A stretch of 64,000 bases of DNA. Origin: Chloroflexota bacterium (GTDB lineage: Bacteria; Chloroflexota; Anaerolineae; Anaerolineales; UBA4823). The DNA is taken from assembly GCA_029557965.1 (NCBI GenBank), contig JAKQIM010000026.1:62001-126000 (forward strand), given 5' to 3'. The translations under genes were made by a program, and so were the position numbers. Shown here piece by piece: positions 26,723-35,193 of this stretch; position 1 is the first letter of the stretch; each line of letters begins with the position of its first letter. The notes beneath the pieces were generated by a model, which was not told the origin of the DNA, did not search any database, and worked only from the letters and a program-made list of their open reading frames with translations.

Positions 26723-26762
26723 ATGAGCGTAGGGCTGTGCGTTGGCACAACCCTACGCTCAT
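26723..26762 (-). terminator. Terminator of the gcv operon
   Basis: An 18-bp stem (26723-26740 with 26745-26762, loop GTTG) has a single C-A mismatch on the plus strand that becomes a G-U pair on the minus strand. The strand asymmetry supports use on the minus transcript leaving gcvPB. A short TTTTC follows. Confidence 0.8.
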
Positions 26763-26785
26763 CTTAAGGGCTCTCGCCTGAGGGG

Positions 26786-28258
26786 TTACTCTCGATCTAA
26801 AGCCGATACACCACAGCACAGCACCAGTTCTTTGGCGGCTTTGACTTCGTCAACACGCCCGACCGGGGTGTTGTGCGGGGCATCTTTGAGCAGCTGCGGA
26901 TTGGTATGCGCTTCTTCGGCGATCTTGAGCATGGCATCGGCAAAAGTATCCAGGGTTTCTTTGCTTTCGGTTTCGGTGGGCTCGATCATCAGAGCCTCGT
27001 GAACGATGAGCGGGAAGTAGTTGGTTGGCGGATGGAATTTGTAATCCATCAGGCGTTTGGCGATATCCAGTGCGTGAACATCGGGCACTTCGGGCCAGCG
27101 GCCTTCAAGGACAAATTCGTGCATGCAGACGCGGTCGTAAGGCAGGTGGTAGGTATCTCTAAGGCGAGAAAGCAGGTAGTTGGCGTTCAGCACTGCCATC
27201 TCGGCAATCTGGCGCAGACCCTGGGCCCCGTGCATGACCAGGTAGGTGTAAGCGCGCACAGCCATGCCAAAGTGACCGTGGAAGGCTTTGACACGCCCGA
27301 TGCTCTTGGGCGGCTGGACCAGGCCGTAGAGGGGCGGGGTCTCTTCATCGCCCATGTCGATCACATCGACGATGGGGCCGGGCAAGAAATCGACCAGGTT
27401 TTCGGCCACGCCCACCGGGCCAGAGCCAGGGCCGCCGCCGCCGTGTGGGGTGGAGAAGGTCTTGTGCAGGTTATAGTGCAGCACGTCAATGCCCAGGTCG
27501 CCAGGGCGGACGATGCCAAGCAGGGCGTTCATGTTGGCGCCATCGCCATACACCAGTCCGCCGGCCTGGTGCACCATGCGGATGACCTCTTCGACGTTCT
27601 CATCGAACAGCCCCAGGGTGTTGGGGTTGGTGAGCATCAAGCCAGCCAGGGTGTCATCACATTCCAGCTTGAGGGCTTCGAGGTCCACGTTGCCGCGGGC
27701 ATCCGACTTTAGCTCGACCACGCGCAGGCCGCTCATGGCAGATGTGGCGGGGTTAGTGCCGTGGGCAGAATCGGGGATGAGGATCTTATCGCGCTTGTGG
27801 TCGCCGCGGGAACGGTGGTAGGCGCGGATGATGAGCACGCCGGTCAGTTCGCCGTGAGCGCCGGCGGCAGGTTGGAGCGTGATGCCGGCAAAGCCGCCGA
27901 TTTCCTTGAGCCATTCTTGCAGGTTATACAGCAAGACCAGGCTGCCCTGTACGGTTTCGACGGGCTGGAGGGGGTGGGCGTAGGCAAAGCCCGGCAGACG
28001 GACGGTCTCTTCATTAACCTTGGGGTTATACTTCATGGTGCAGGACCCCAGGGGATAGTAACCCGTATCAATGCTGTAGTTCAACTGCGAGAGACGGGTG
28101 TAGTGGCGGATGACTTCCAGCTCTGACATTTCTGGCAGGGGAAGCTCATCGCGCAGCAGGCCGGCAGGCGGCAGGTCTGACAGGGGGACATCGGGCTGGG
28201 GGAAGCGGATGCCCTGGCGGCCAGGGACAGACAGATCACACAACTGTGGTTCACCCAT
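26786..28258 (-). CDS. gcvPB: Glycine dehydrogenase (decarboxylating) subunit 2
   Basis: This 490-residue protein is the C-terminal half of the P-protein, with LGSCTMKYNPKVNEE, QPAAGAHGELTGVLIIRAY, DSAHGTNPATSAMSG, NPNTLGLFDENVEEV and the PLP lysine in HYNLHKTFSTPHGGGGPG. With GcvPA it decarboxylates glycine and loads the aminomethyl group on the GcvH lipoyl arm. It overlaps gcvPA by 8 bases. No gcvT lies in the operon; that activity is encoded by the fusion at 19816. Confidence 0.97.
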   Translation of the reverse strand: MGEPQLCDLSVPGRQGIRFPQPDVPLSDLPPAGLLRDELPLPEMSELEVIRHYTRLSQLNYSIDTGYYPLGSCTMKYNPKVNEETVRLPGFAYAHPLQPVETVQGSLVLLYNLQEWLKEIGGFAGITLQPAAGAHGELTGVLIIRAYHRSRGDHKRDKILIPDSAHGTNPATSAMSGLRVVELKSDARGNVDLEALKLECDDTLAGLMLTNPNTLGLFDENVEEVIRMVHQAGGLVYGDGANMNALLGIVRPGDLGIDVLHYNLHKTFSTPHGGGGPGSGPVGVAENLVDFLPGPIVDVIDMGDEETPPLYGLVQPPKSIGRVKAFHGHFGMAVRAYTYLVMHGAQGLRQIAEMAVLNANYLLSRLRDTYHLPYDRVCMHEFVLEGRWPEVPDVHALDIAKRLMDYKFHPPTNYFPLIVHEALMIEPTETESKETLDTFADAMLKIAEEAHTNPQLLKDAPHNTPVGRVDEVKAAKELVLCCGVSALDRE

Positions 28259-29600
28259 TCGACACCTCCCGTAAAGCCTCTACCAGCGTTTCAATTTCTT
28301 CGTGCGAGTTCATCTCAGTGACAGCCACCAGCATGTGGTGGGTGAGGGCGGGGTAATCTTGGCTTAGATCGTAGCCGCCCAGGATATCGTGCTCGAGCAG
28401 GAGATCGTTGATCTCGGCAACCGGGAGGGGGCATTGGATCACAAATTCATTGAAGAAGGGTGCGCCAGACCAAAGCGAATATTTGGGCAGATCGTGGATG
28501 CGGGCCGCGGCGTGGTGGGCTTTGTGATAGTTCAACTCAGCCACCTGGCGCAGTCCGTTTTTACCCAGCAGGCTCATATAGACGGCCGAGCCAAGGGCCA
28601 TGAGGCCCTGGTTCGAGCAGATGTTGGAAGTGGCTTTTTCGCGGCGGATGTGCTGCTCGCGGGCGGTGAGGGTGAGCACGTAAGCCAGTTGGCCGCGGTT
28701 ATCTATCGATTCACCTACCAGGCGTCCAGCCATCTTGCGGACGAATTCTTTGCGGGTGGCAAAGAGGCCCAGGTAAGGGCCGCCGAAGGACATGGGGATG
28801 CCCAGCGGCTGGCCTTCGCCGGTGACGATATCAGCGCCCATCTGGCCGGGGGTTTTTAACATGCCAAGGGCCATGGGGTTGATGGCTACGCAGAGTAAGG
28901 CGCCGGCAGCATGGGCGGCTTCAGCCAGGCTGGTGTAATCGTAGACGCGCCCGAAGAAATCGGGGTACTGGACCACCACCAGGGCGGTTTCGCCGTCGAT
29001 GAGGGGTAAAAGGGCCTCGGGGCCGGCATTCAGGTCGCTTTCGGGGCCATCGCCCACCAGTTGCAGGGGGCTGTCGGTGCTGTAGGTGCGCACAGTCTGG
29101 CGGTACTGCGGGTGCAGGGCCGGCGACAGCACGATCTTGGCGCGCTTGCCGCGGAAGTTGGCGTAGGCCATGTTGACGGCCTCGGCCACGGCGGTGGCGC
29201 CATCATAATGGGAGGCATTGCTGACATCCATGCCGGTCAGCGCGGCCACCAGGCTTTGGTATTCGAAGATGGCTTGCAGTGTGCCCTGAGAAAGCTCGGG
29301 TTGGTAAGGGGTGTAGGCGGTCAGGAATTCGCCGCGGCGCAAAACTGCATCGACTGCAGCAGGTACGTAATGGTTATAAGCACCTGCGCCTAAGAAGCAG
29401 GCCAGGTCTCGGGCCGATTCGTTGGCCCAGGCCAGGTTTTGCAGCTCAGCAACGGCTTCCATTTCGGTCTCGGCCGGCGGCAGTGCCAGGTCGGGGAAGC
29501 GGTGTTTGGCCGGAACAACCTTGAACAGATCGGCCAGGTGGTCAATGCCGATGGCACGCAGCATTGCCTCCCGGTCGGCATCAGTATGAGGAGTGAACAT
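28251..29600 (-). CDS. gcvPA: Glycine dehydrogenase (decarboxylating) subunit 1
   Basis: The 449-residue protein is the N-terminal half of the P-protein: FLGAGAYNHYVPAAVDAVLR, TAYTPYQPELSQGTLQAIFE, MDVSNASHYDGATAVAEA and GEGQPLGIPMSFGGPYLG are diagnostic. It forms an alpha2beta2 enzyme with GcvPB. It follows gcvH by 8 bases and shares the glycine-riboswitch-controlled transcript. Confidence 0.97.
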   Translation of the reverse strand: MFTPHTDADREAMLRAIGIDHLADLFKVVPAKHRFPDLALPPAETEMEAVAELQNLAWANESARDLACFLGAGAYNHYVPAAVDAVLRRGEFLTAYTPYQPELSQGTLQAIFEYQSLVAALTGMDVSNASHYDGATAVAEAVNMAYANFRGKRAKIVLSPALHPQYRQTVRTYSTDSPLQLVGDGPESDLNAGPEALLPLIDGETALVVVQYPDFFGRVYDYTSLAEAAHAAGALLCVAINPMALGMLKTPGQMGADIVTGEGQPLGIPMSFGGPYLGLFATRKEFVRKMAGRLVGESIDNRGQLAYVLTLTAREQHIRREKATSNICSNQGLMALGSAVYMSLLGKNGLRQVAELNYHKAHHAAARIHDLPKYSLWSGAPFFNEFVIQCPLPVAEINDLLLEHDILGGYDLSQDYPALTHHMLVAVTEMNSHEEIETLVEALREVSNG

Positions 29601-29608
29601 AGGTGTTG

Positions 29609-30001
29609 TTAACCCTGGGATTCGACGTGGGCGCCGTATGCAACGGCATCCATCAACGGCTTAAGCTCGGCAGGATCACTCAGCTCGATCTTGATGATCC
29701 AGGCGGCTTCGTAGGGGCTGCTGTTGATGACTTCGGGGGCAGCGCCCAGGTCTTCGTTGATGGCTACGATCTTACCGCTGACGGGGCTGTAAACATCGGC
29801 AGCGGCTTTGACCGATTCGATGGTAGCGATGGTATCGCCTTGTTTGATCTCGTCGCCTTCGGCAACGACAATTTCAGCGAAGACGATATCAGAAAGCTGG
29901 TTTTGGGCATAATCCGAAATTCCGACCGTGCCGGTGCTGCCTTCGACCAGGATCCACTCGTTACTTTCGGCAAACTTCAAATTGGCGGGAATGTTGCTCA
30001 T
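29609..30001 (-). CDS. gcvH: Glycine cleavage system H protein
   Basis: The 130-residue protein starts at 30001 (MSNIPANLKFAESNEWI) after a strong CAGGAGG site; the frame upstream is part of the leader RNA. The lipoylation motif is IESVKAAADVYSPVSGKI, with the modified lysine in ESVKAA. It shuttles the aminomethyl intermediate between P and T proteins. It is the first gene of the riboswitch-controlled gcvH-gcvPA-gcvPB operon. Confidence 0.97.
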   Translation of the reverse strand: MSNIPANLKFAESNEWILVEGSTGTVGISDYAQNQLSDIVFAEIVVAEGDEIKQGDTIATIESVKAAADVYSPVSGKIVAINEDLGAAPEVINSSPYEAAWIIKIELSDPAELKPLMDAVAYGAHVESQG

Positions 30002-30045
30002 GGAAATACCTCCTGTGAAAAATGGTTTGTAGGGTTTAAAGAACG

Positions 30046-30285
30046 AGAGGCACACGGCATGAACCGCGTGCCTCTGTCATGGACCTGAGAGATTCGCGCG
30101 GCCGGATAAGCGGCAGGCGTTTGCCCCATCGGTGCAGCGGGCGGGTGTACTGCCGCGCGGCTTTCCAGAGGTGAGCGAGGACAGAGTCCTTTTACCTGAG
30201 AGATTCGCCTGGCTTTGCCTTGCAGACAGGTTTGCACCTTCGGTGCCCGGTTTTTGAGGCCGGGTCTCTTCTCTGCGCTCGTTGA
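30046..30285 (-). ncRNA. Tandem glycine riboswitch with terminator-type expression platform
   Basis: On the minus strand two glycine aptamers follow one another. The first has GCACCGAAGGTGCAAACC and GCGAATCTCTCAGGTAAAAG. The second has GCACCGATGGGGCAAACGCC and GCGAATCTCTCAGGTCC. These CACCGA-GGGGCAAA and AATCTCTCAGG blocks are the conserved core of the glycine riboswitch. Directly after aptamer 2 is a hairpin (30075-30046, AGAGGCACGCGG with CCGTGTGCCTCT, then CGTTCTTT), a likely glycine-controlled terminator. gcvH starts 45 bases later. Glycine binding is expected to allow read-through. Confidence 0.95.
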
Positions 30286-30296
30286 ATTACGCTATC

Positions 30297-30325
30297 ATTT
30301 TAACGGTGAAATATCGAAATAACAA
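30297..30325 (-). promoter_or_regulatory. Promoter of the gcv operon
   Basis: On the minus strand, TTGTTA (30325-30320), a 17-base spacer and TAAAAT (30302-30297) place the start near 30290, just before aptamer 1. The -35 overlaps the terminator of the gene upstream. Confidence 0.6.
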
Positions 30326-30361
30326 GGGTGAAGCCAGTGCCAAAGCACGGCTTCACCCTTG
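30323..30361 (-). terminator. Terminator of the DUF4870 gene
   Basis: A hairpin, CAAGGGTGAAGCCAGTGC (30323-30340) with GCACGGCTTCACCCTTG (30345-30361), has one bulged base and loop CAAA. On the minus strand it is followed by TTATTT. Confidence 0.8.
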
Positions 30362-30398
30362 TGGGGTACAAACGAGGCGAATCAACCAGAAAGGTTGC

Positions 30399-30713
30399 TT
30401 ATGCCCAGCCCTGGTTCTTGATGAAATCGGTAATGACCGGGACCTGCACCATCTCGCCTTGGTAAGCTTTGTAGGCGAAGAAGAGCATGACCAGCCAGAT
30501 AATGGCGCCGCAGCCAAACAGCGGCAGGAGGACAATGTAGATGATGCCGAGGATCAGCGATTGGACAGCGTGGAACTTGATGAAGGGGCGAGCTTTCTTG
30601 TCTTCCATCAACAGCAGGATGATGGACACGAGGGGGGAGAATACGTAGGCCAGTGCCGACCAAAGCTTATCGTCGCTGGTGATCTCGGGGGATGGGGTTA
30701 CGGGTGTTTCCAT
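30399..30713 (-). CDS. DUF4870 small membrane protein
   Basis: The 104-residue protein has the DUF4870 pattern: KLWSALAYVFSPLVSIILLL, a short charged loop FIKFHAVQSLILG, then a second hydrophobic stretch. Three membrane helices are predicted. The family is widespread with unknown function. A GGAGG site lies 9 bases before the ATG. Confidence 0.88.
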   Translation of the reverse strand: METPVTPSPEITSDDKLWSALAYVFSPLVSIILLLMEDKKARPFIKFHAVQSLILGIIYIVLLPLFGCGAIIWLVMLFFAYKAYQGEMVQVPVITDFIKNQGWA

Positions 30714-30854
30714 TTGTTATTACCTCCATGGTGGTTTGGATAAATTAGCCGGCATGATTGCCGTATGGCTTATAAGAAAGATTGTACATCAAAAACCCTT
30801 GAAAAGGCAAGCTATTTCACATCCAGTTTTTATAACCCCGGCAAGGCGGGCGGG

Positions 30855-32237
30855 TTACGCTGTGGTGAGGTTGTGGACCCATTTTTTGGAGCGGTAGCGC
30901 TGCAGGCCGAAGATGAATTTGTTGATCTCATCGCCCATGACCAGTAAATAGACCCAGTAAATGGGCAGGTGGAAGACGAAAGCACCCAAGAGGGCCAGGG
31001 GCACACCCACCACCCAGATCGATCCAACATCAAGTAAGAAGGCAAACTTGGTGTCGCCCCCGCTGCGGAAGATGCCGACATAGAGCACCATGTTGGCTGA
31101 ACGCAGCCAAAGCATGGTGGCGATGACCCACAGAATCCGCAGGGCATATTGGGCCACAGCGGGGGATACTTTGTAGGGCAGCAGCATCCAGCCAGAGCCG
31201 GCCCAGACCAGTACGCCAACCACCAAAGAGCTGAACATGGCCAGGGCAATGGCATTCCCGGCATAACGGAAGGCTTTTTTCTCGTCGCCTGCGCCGATGA
31301 CGTTGCCAACCAGGATGGCACAGGCGTTGCCGATGCCGATGAACATCACAATCGCCAGGCCATCAAAGGTTGAGGCGATGTTCATGGCGGCGATGGCATC
31401 GGTGCCCACGTGGGCGTAAATGGCATTATAGGTAGTGATGCCCAGGGACCAGAACACTTCGTTGAACATCACGGGCAGCATGCGGCGCATTACCCGCCCG
31501 ATGAAGGCGCGATCGAATTGGAATAGCTCGGCTGGGCGAGCGGCGGCAGGCGTTTTGAGCCGGTAAGACAGCCACAGCAAAACGCTGCATTCGAGGATGC
31601 GGGCGATGGTGATGGCTACGGCGGCCCCGTTGATGCCCAGGGCTGGCAGGCCCAGCTTGCCGAAGATGAGCGTATAGCTCAGCAAGGTGTTGACGCTCAA
31701 TGCGCCGACGCTGACGACCATTGGCAGGCGCACATTGCCCGTGCTGCGCAGCACAAAGGCGTAACAGAATGTGAACAGGGTGAATGGGAAGCTGATCACA
31801 TAAATGCGCAGGTAGGGAACCCCTAGTTCGAGCACCGCGGGATCGGTGGTGTAGAAACCCAATGCCATCTGGGGGAAGAAAAGCCCCAGGCTGGTGAAGA
31901 ACAGCGTGCCTGCCGCCCCCACAATGAGCGACAGCCCCATGACGCGGCGGATGTTGGGGACATCGGCCTTGCCCCAATATTGGGCCATGAAGATAGCCGC
32001 GCCGCTGTTGGTGCCAAAGAGCAGGAGGTTGAACAAGAAGTAGACCTGGTTGGAAAGCCCCACCGCAGCGACAGAGGTTTCGCCAAGCTGACCGACCATA
32101 ATGCTGTTGACCAGGTTGAGGGATGACATGATGAACTGTTGAGCGATGATCGGCAAGGCGAGCTTGAAGAGGCGTGAGAAGAACTCGCGGTCTTGGATGA
32201 AATCTTTAAACCAGGTGTGGGTGTTGGCAAGCAGCAT
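30855..32237 (-). CDS. MATE-family efflux transporter
   Basis: The 460-residue polytopic protein shows two internally similar halves of six helices. FFSRLFKLALPIIAQQFIM with VNSIMVGQLGETSVAAVG and FNLLLFGTNSGAAIFMAQYWG are typical MATE signatures (LPxxxxQ, D/N-V-G). It exports drugs or metabolites against H+ or Na+. The last 25 residues are basic and probably cytoplasmic. No neighbour reveals its substrate. Confidence 0.9.
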   Translation of the reverse strand: MLLANTHTWFKDFIQDREFFSRLFKLALPIIAQQFIMSSLNLVNSIMVGQLGETSVAAVGLSNQVYFLFNLLLFGTNSGAAIFMAQYWGKADVPNIRRVMGLSLIVGAAGTLFFTSLGLFFPQMALGFYTTDPAVLELGVPYLRIYVISFPFTLFTFCYAFVLRSTGNVRLPMVVSVGALSVNTLLSYTLIFGKLGLPALGINGAAVAITIARILECSVLLWLSYRLKTPAAARPAELFQFDRAFIGRVMRRMLPVMFNEVFWSLGITTYNAIYAHVGTDAIAAMNIASTFDGLAIVMFIGIGNACAILVGNVIGAGDEKKAFRYAGNAIALAMFSSLVVGVLVWAGSGWMLLPYKVSPAVAQYALRILWVIATMLWLRSANMVLYVGIFRSGGDTKFAFLLDVGSIWVVGVPLALLGAFVFHLPIYWVYLLVMGDEINKFIFGLQRYRSKKWVHNLTTA

Positions 32238-32281
32238 GGTATGACCTTGTTGTTTGGAGGGTTAACAGCACTGGCGGGGGG

Positions 32282-33091
32282 CTAGTATTCGCCTTCGAAC
32301 AGGAAGACCAGGGGGGCGGTGCGGGCGTAATGGATGAGGGCTTTGCCGGGTGCAACGGTGCCGTAGGTGTGTGCCTGGGCCGTGATGGTTTGGAGACTGC
32401 CATCGGGGCGTTGGGCCTCGAATTGGACCGTGACATGGTGGCGGGTGAGGGTTTCGCCCATCAGTTTGACCGTGCGGCGCTCATCTTGCAGCACCCTGGC
32501 CTGGGTTCTGACCTGAGAGCGGCGGTAGATGAACCAGGTGCGCAGGCGGCTGGCCAGGAAGAAAAACGCCAGTAAAACGAAGCACAGCGCATAGCCATCG
32601 TATTCTGCCGGAGAGCCCTGGATATAGCGGCTCAGACTGGCAGGGGCGATAGCCAGCCCAACCAAAAATATTAAGCCCAGCATCACCAGGGCAAAGAAAT
32701 CGGCCGCATCGCTGGGAGGCTTGCGGCGGGTTCGAACAGGCTCTTGGCGGATGCGGCGCTCTAACCAGGCCCAGCCGGCGGCAGTGAGGGCCAGGCCGAA
32801 GAACAGGGGGAGCAGGCGGCGCAATGCCAGCCCGGCAAGGGGCAGGGTGGATGTGGCAGCCCAGGCAGGCAAGAGTAAGATGCCCATCAAAACGGCCAGC
32901 CCATTGAAGCCTAACAGCCAGGTGAGCAGGCTGTGCTTGCGGCGCAAGCCGTTCAAGAACATGGTAAGCGCCCATCCTGCCAGGTTGAATGGTAGGATGA
33001 CGAAGGGGCCGTAGTCTGCCATCAAGATATAGGCAAGAAAGGTGGCGAGGAAAATGCCCACCGTGCGCCAAAAAAGAGCGAGATCTGCCAT
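32282..33091 (-). CDS. Hypothetical polytopic membrane protein
   Basis: The 269-residue protein starting at 33091 (MADLALFWRTVGIFLATF) has about six to seven predicted helices in residues 8-185. A cytoplasmic C-terminal domain of about 80 residues follows (DERRTVKLMGETLTRHHVTV). The upstream in-frame ATG lies in the divergent intergenic region and is not favoured. TAAGAT lies 8 bases before the ATG and no ribosome site is present. I do not recognise the family. Confidence 0.6.
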   Translation of the reverse strand: MADLALFWRTVGIFLATFLAYILMADYGPFVILPFNLAGWALTMFLNGLRRKHSLLTWLLGFNGLAVLMGILLLPAWAATSTLPLAGLALRRLLPLFFGLALTAAGWAWLERRIRQEPVRTRRKPPSDAADFFALVMLGLIFLVGLAIAPASLSRYIQGSPAEYDGYALCFVLLAFFFLASRLRTWFIYRRSQVRTQARVLQDERRTVKLMGETLTRHHVTVQFEAQRPDGSLQTITAQAHTYGTVAPGKALIHYARTAPLVFLFEGEY

Positions 33092-33116
33092 CGTGCTGAA
33101 TCTTACCACAGCATGG

Positions 33117-33122
33117 TATGAT
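33117..33122 (+). promoter_or_regulatory. -10 box for a leaderless EamA mRNA
   Basis: TATGAT lies six bases before the ATG at 33129, the same spacing as at 4168, 18543 and 19606. A GGAGG abuts the ATG directly, too close to act as a ribosome site. The -35 is weak. Confidence 0.5.
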
Positions 33123-33128
33123 TGGAGG

Positions 33129-34076
33129 ATGACACGTTTCAAGGCTGACCTTATCTTATTGTTGGTGGCTCTGGTTTGGGGGAGCGCATTTGCGGCACAG
33201 CGCGTGGCTGCGGGCTACCTGGATGCTTTTACGTTCAATGGGCTGCGGTTTTTGTTAGCCGGATTGATCCTGACGCCTTTTGTGTACCGGGGCGGGCGGG
33301 GCGCTGCACAAAGACCTGCCCGGGCGGGTAAGCACAGCTTGTGGCTGCCGGTGCTGGCGGGGGGCCTGCTGTTTGCGGCGGGTGGTTTGCAGCAGGCCGG
33401 CCTTGCTGAGACTACGGCCGGGAACGCGGGATTCATCACCGGCCTGTACGTGGTGTTTGTGCCTTTTTTGTTGAGCCTGTTTTGGAAAGAGCGGATGACC
33501 TGGGTAGTGTGGGCGGCAGCCGGGTTGGCGGTGGCGGGCGGCTTACTGCTCAGCACGGGGGGAGCGCTGCGCTTCAATCGTGGGGATCTGCTGGAGCTGA
33601 TTGGGGCGGTGGCCTGGGCCTTGCACGTGATCGTGGTGGGACGGGCGACGAGCCGGATGGAAGTGCTCAAGTTTTCGGCCGGGCAGTTTTTGACGGCGGG
33701 CGGCCTGAACCTGGCTTTCAGCCTGGTGCTCGGCGCATCCTGGAATGGATTGGCGGTGGCCTGGTGGACGGTGTTGTACGTGGCGCTGTTCTCGACCACT
33801 TTGGGGTATACCCTGCAGGTGGTGGGGCAGAAGGTAGCTCCGCCAACCGATGCATCGATCTTGCTGAGCATGGAGGCGGTGTTTGCGGCCTTGTTCGGCT
33901 GGCTGTTTTTGCACGAGGCGTTGAGCGGTCAGCAATTGTTGGGCTGCGCCTTGATCTTGGCGGCGATCTTGTTAACCCAGGTGGGAGGGGTATGGGCAGA
34001 CCGCAAGAAACCGGCCGAGGGCGTGGATAAGCGATCTTCAGAACGACCAGGCGGCAGTTTGATGGAGAATGATTAA
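33129..34076 (+). CDS. EamA/DMT-family transporter
   Basis: The 315-residue protein has ten hydrophobic helices in two EamA repeats. The first contains LLLVALVWGSAFAAQRVAA and NGLRFLLAGLILTPFVYRG. The second contains GDLLELIGAVAWALHVIVVG and SMEAVFAALFGWLFLHEAL. Such carriers export metabolites or amino acids. Its TAA overlaps the ATG of the next gene (TAATG). Confidence 0.92.
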   Translation: MTRFKADLILLLVALVWGSAFAAQRVAAGYLDAFTFNGLRFLLAGLILTPFVYRGGRGAAQRPARAGKHSLWLPVLAGGLLFAAGGLQQAGLAETTAGNAGFITGLYVVFVPFLLSLFWKERMTWVVWAAAGLAVAGGLLLSTGGALRFNRGDLLELIGAVAWALHVIVVGRATSRMEVLKFSAGQFLTAGGLNLAFSLVLGASWNGLAVAWWTVLYVALFSTTLGYTLQVVGQKVAPPTDASILLSMEAVFAALFGWLFLHEALSGQQLLGCALILAAILLTQVGGVWADRKKPAEGVDKRSSERPGGSLMEND

Positions 34077-34852
34077 TGGCAGAATCGTTGGAGCAGTATT
34101 TAGAGTTTATTACCCAGGCAGCTTACCTGGCCGGTAGGAGCACTTTGGGGTATTACCAGGCCGGGGTGAGGGCAGATTTCAAGGCGGATGATACACCGGT
34201 GACGGCAGCCGACCGCCTGGCAGAGCAGGTGGTGCGCGGGCAGATCGAGGCGCGTTTTCCACAGCATGCCATTGTGGGGGAGGAATTTGAGGCCAAAGAG
34301 ACCGAAGGCGCCACGCACCGTTGGATCATTGATCCCATTGACGGCACCAAGTCTTTTGTGCATGGGGTGCCGCTTTATGCGACCCTGATTGGCCTGGAAA
34401 TTGAGGGGCAAGTGCGGGTGGGGGCGGCGTATTTTCCGGCTTTGGATGAGATGCTGGCCGCGGCAGACGGCCTGGGCTGTTGGTGGAACGGGCGACGGGC
34501 GCATGTTTCGTCCTTGACCGATTTGAGCAGGGCGGTGATGACTTTTACCGATCCGGCCAGTTTTGGGCGCTATGGCAGGCCGAAGGCCTGGGAACGCCTG
34601 CAAAAAGCGGTGTATTACCGCACCGGCTGGAGCGATGCTTATGGGTATATGCTGGTGGCTACGGGGCGAGCCGAGCTGGCGCTTGACCCGGCGATGGCAG
34701 TGTGGGACTGCGGGCCCTTCCCGCCCATTTTTCAGGAAGCGGGGGGGTATTTTGGCGATTGGAAGGGGAATCGGACGATCTATTCGAAGGAAGCGTTGGC
34801 GACCACGCAGGCTTTGCTGCCCGAAGTGCTGAAACTGATTGAAACCGAGTGA
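34076..34852 (+). CDS. Inositol-monophosphatase-family phosphatase (histidinol-phosphatase-like)
   Basis: The 258-residue protein carries the family metal motifs DDTPVTAADRLAEQ, VGEEF, IDPIDGTKSFVHGVPLYAT and the C-terminal LDPAMAVWDCGPFPPIFQEA. The IDPIDGTKSFV-G-P-Y-T-L-I-G-LE pattern resembles HisN-type histidinol-phosphate phosphatases more than inositol monophosphatases. There is no his cluster nearby, so the substrate is open. It is translationally coupled to the EamA gene. Confidence 0.88.
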   Translation: MAESLEQYLEFITQAAYLAGRSTLGYYQAGVRADFKADDTPVTAADRLAEQVVRGQIEARFPQHAIVGEEFEAKETEGATHRWIIDPIDGTKSFVHGVPLYATLIGLEIEGQVRVGAAYFPALDEMLAAADGLGCWWNGRRAHVSSLTDLSRAVMTFTDPASFGRYGRPKAWERLQKAVYYRTGWSDAYGYMLVATGRAELALDPAMAVWDCGPFPPIFQEAGGYFGDWKGNRTIYSKEALATTQALLPEVLKLIETE

Positions 34853-34898
34853 TGCGGGCCGGAGGTGGCTGCCAGGAAGGGATCAGCCTTCATGTCTG

Positions 34899-35123
34899 TT
34901 AGCCGCCGCCGATGACAGCCAACAGTTTGATGTAATCTCCATCTTGGATGATGTAATCTTTGTCTTGCTGTTCATCGTTGACCAGCACCAGGGCCACCAC
35001 CTCGGGCGGCATGCGAAATGACTGGATGGCCTGGCGGATGGTCTGACCGGCGGCGACCTGGGTCTCGTTTTGGTGGTTGATGTATTCTTTCAAGATGCCG
35101 TAAGGGCGGACAGTGGCGGTCAT
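34899..35123 (-). CDS. MoaD/ThiS-like sulfur carrier protein
   Basis: This 74-residue beta-grasp protein ends in IGGG, the di-glycine tail used for thiocarboxylate formation. GQTIRQAIQSFRMPPEVVAL and DGDYIKLLAVIGGG match the MoaD fold. It sits downstream of aldehyde:ferredoxin oxidoreductase on the same strand, a common pairing. It probably supplies sulfur for the tungstopterin cofactor of that enzyme. A hairpin separates the two genes. Confidence 0.85.
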   Translation of the reverse strand: MTATVRPYGILKEYINHQNETQVAAGQTIRQAIQSFRMPPEVVALVLVNDEQQDKDYIIQDGDYIKLLAVIGGG

Positions 35124-35143
35124 AGGCGATCAATCAAGTGGAG

Positions 35144-35184
35144 TGGGGGAGCAATGAACCCTGGACGGGGACATCGCTCCCCCA
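35144..35184 (-). terminator. Hairpin between AOR and MoaD-like gene
   Basis: TGGGGGAGCAATG (35144-35156) pairs with CATCGCTCCCCCA (35172-35184). The one mismatch becomes G-U on the minus strand. No U tract follows, so this may be a processing or attenuating hairpin. Confidence 0.55.
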
Positions 35185-35193
35185 GAATTTTTA

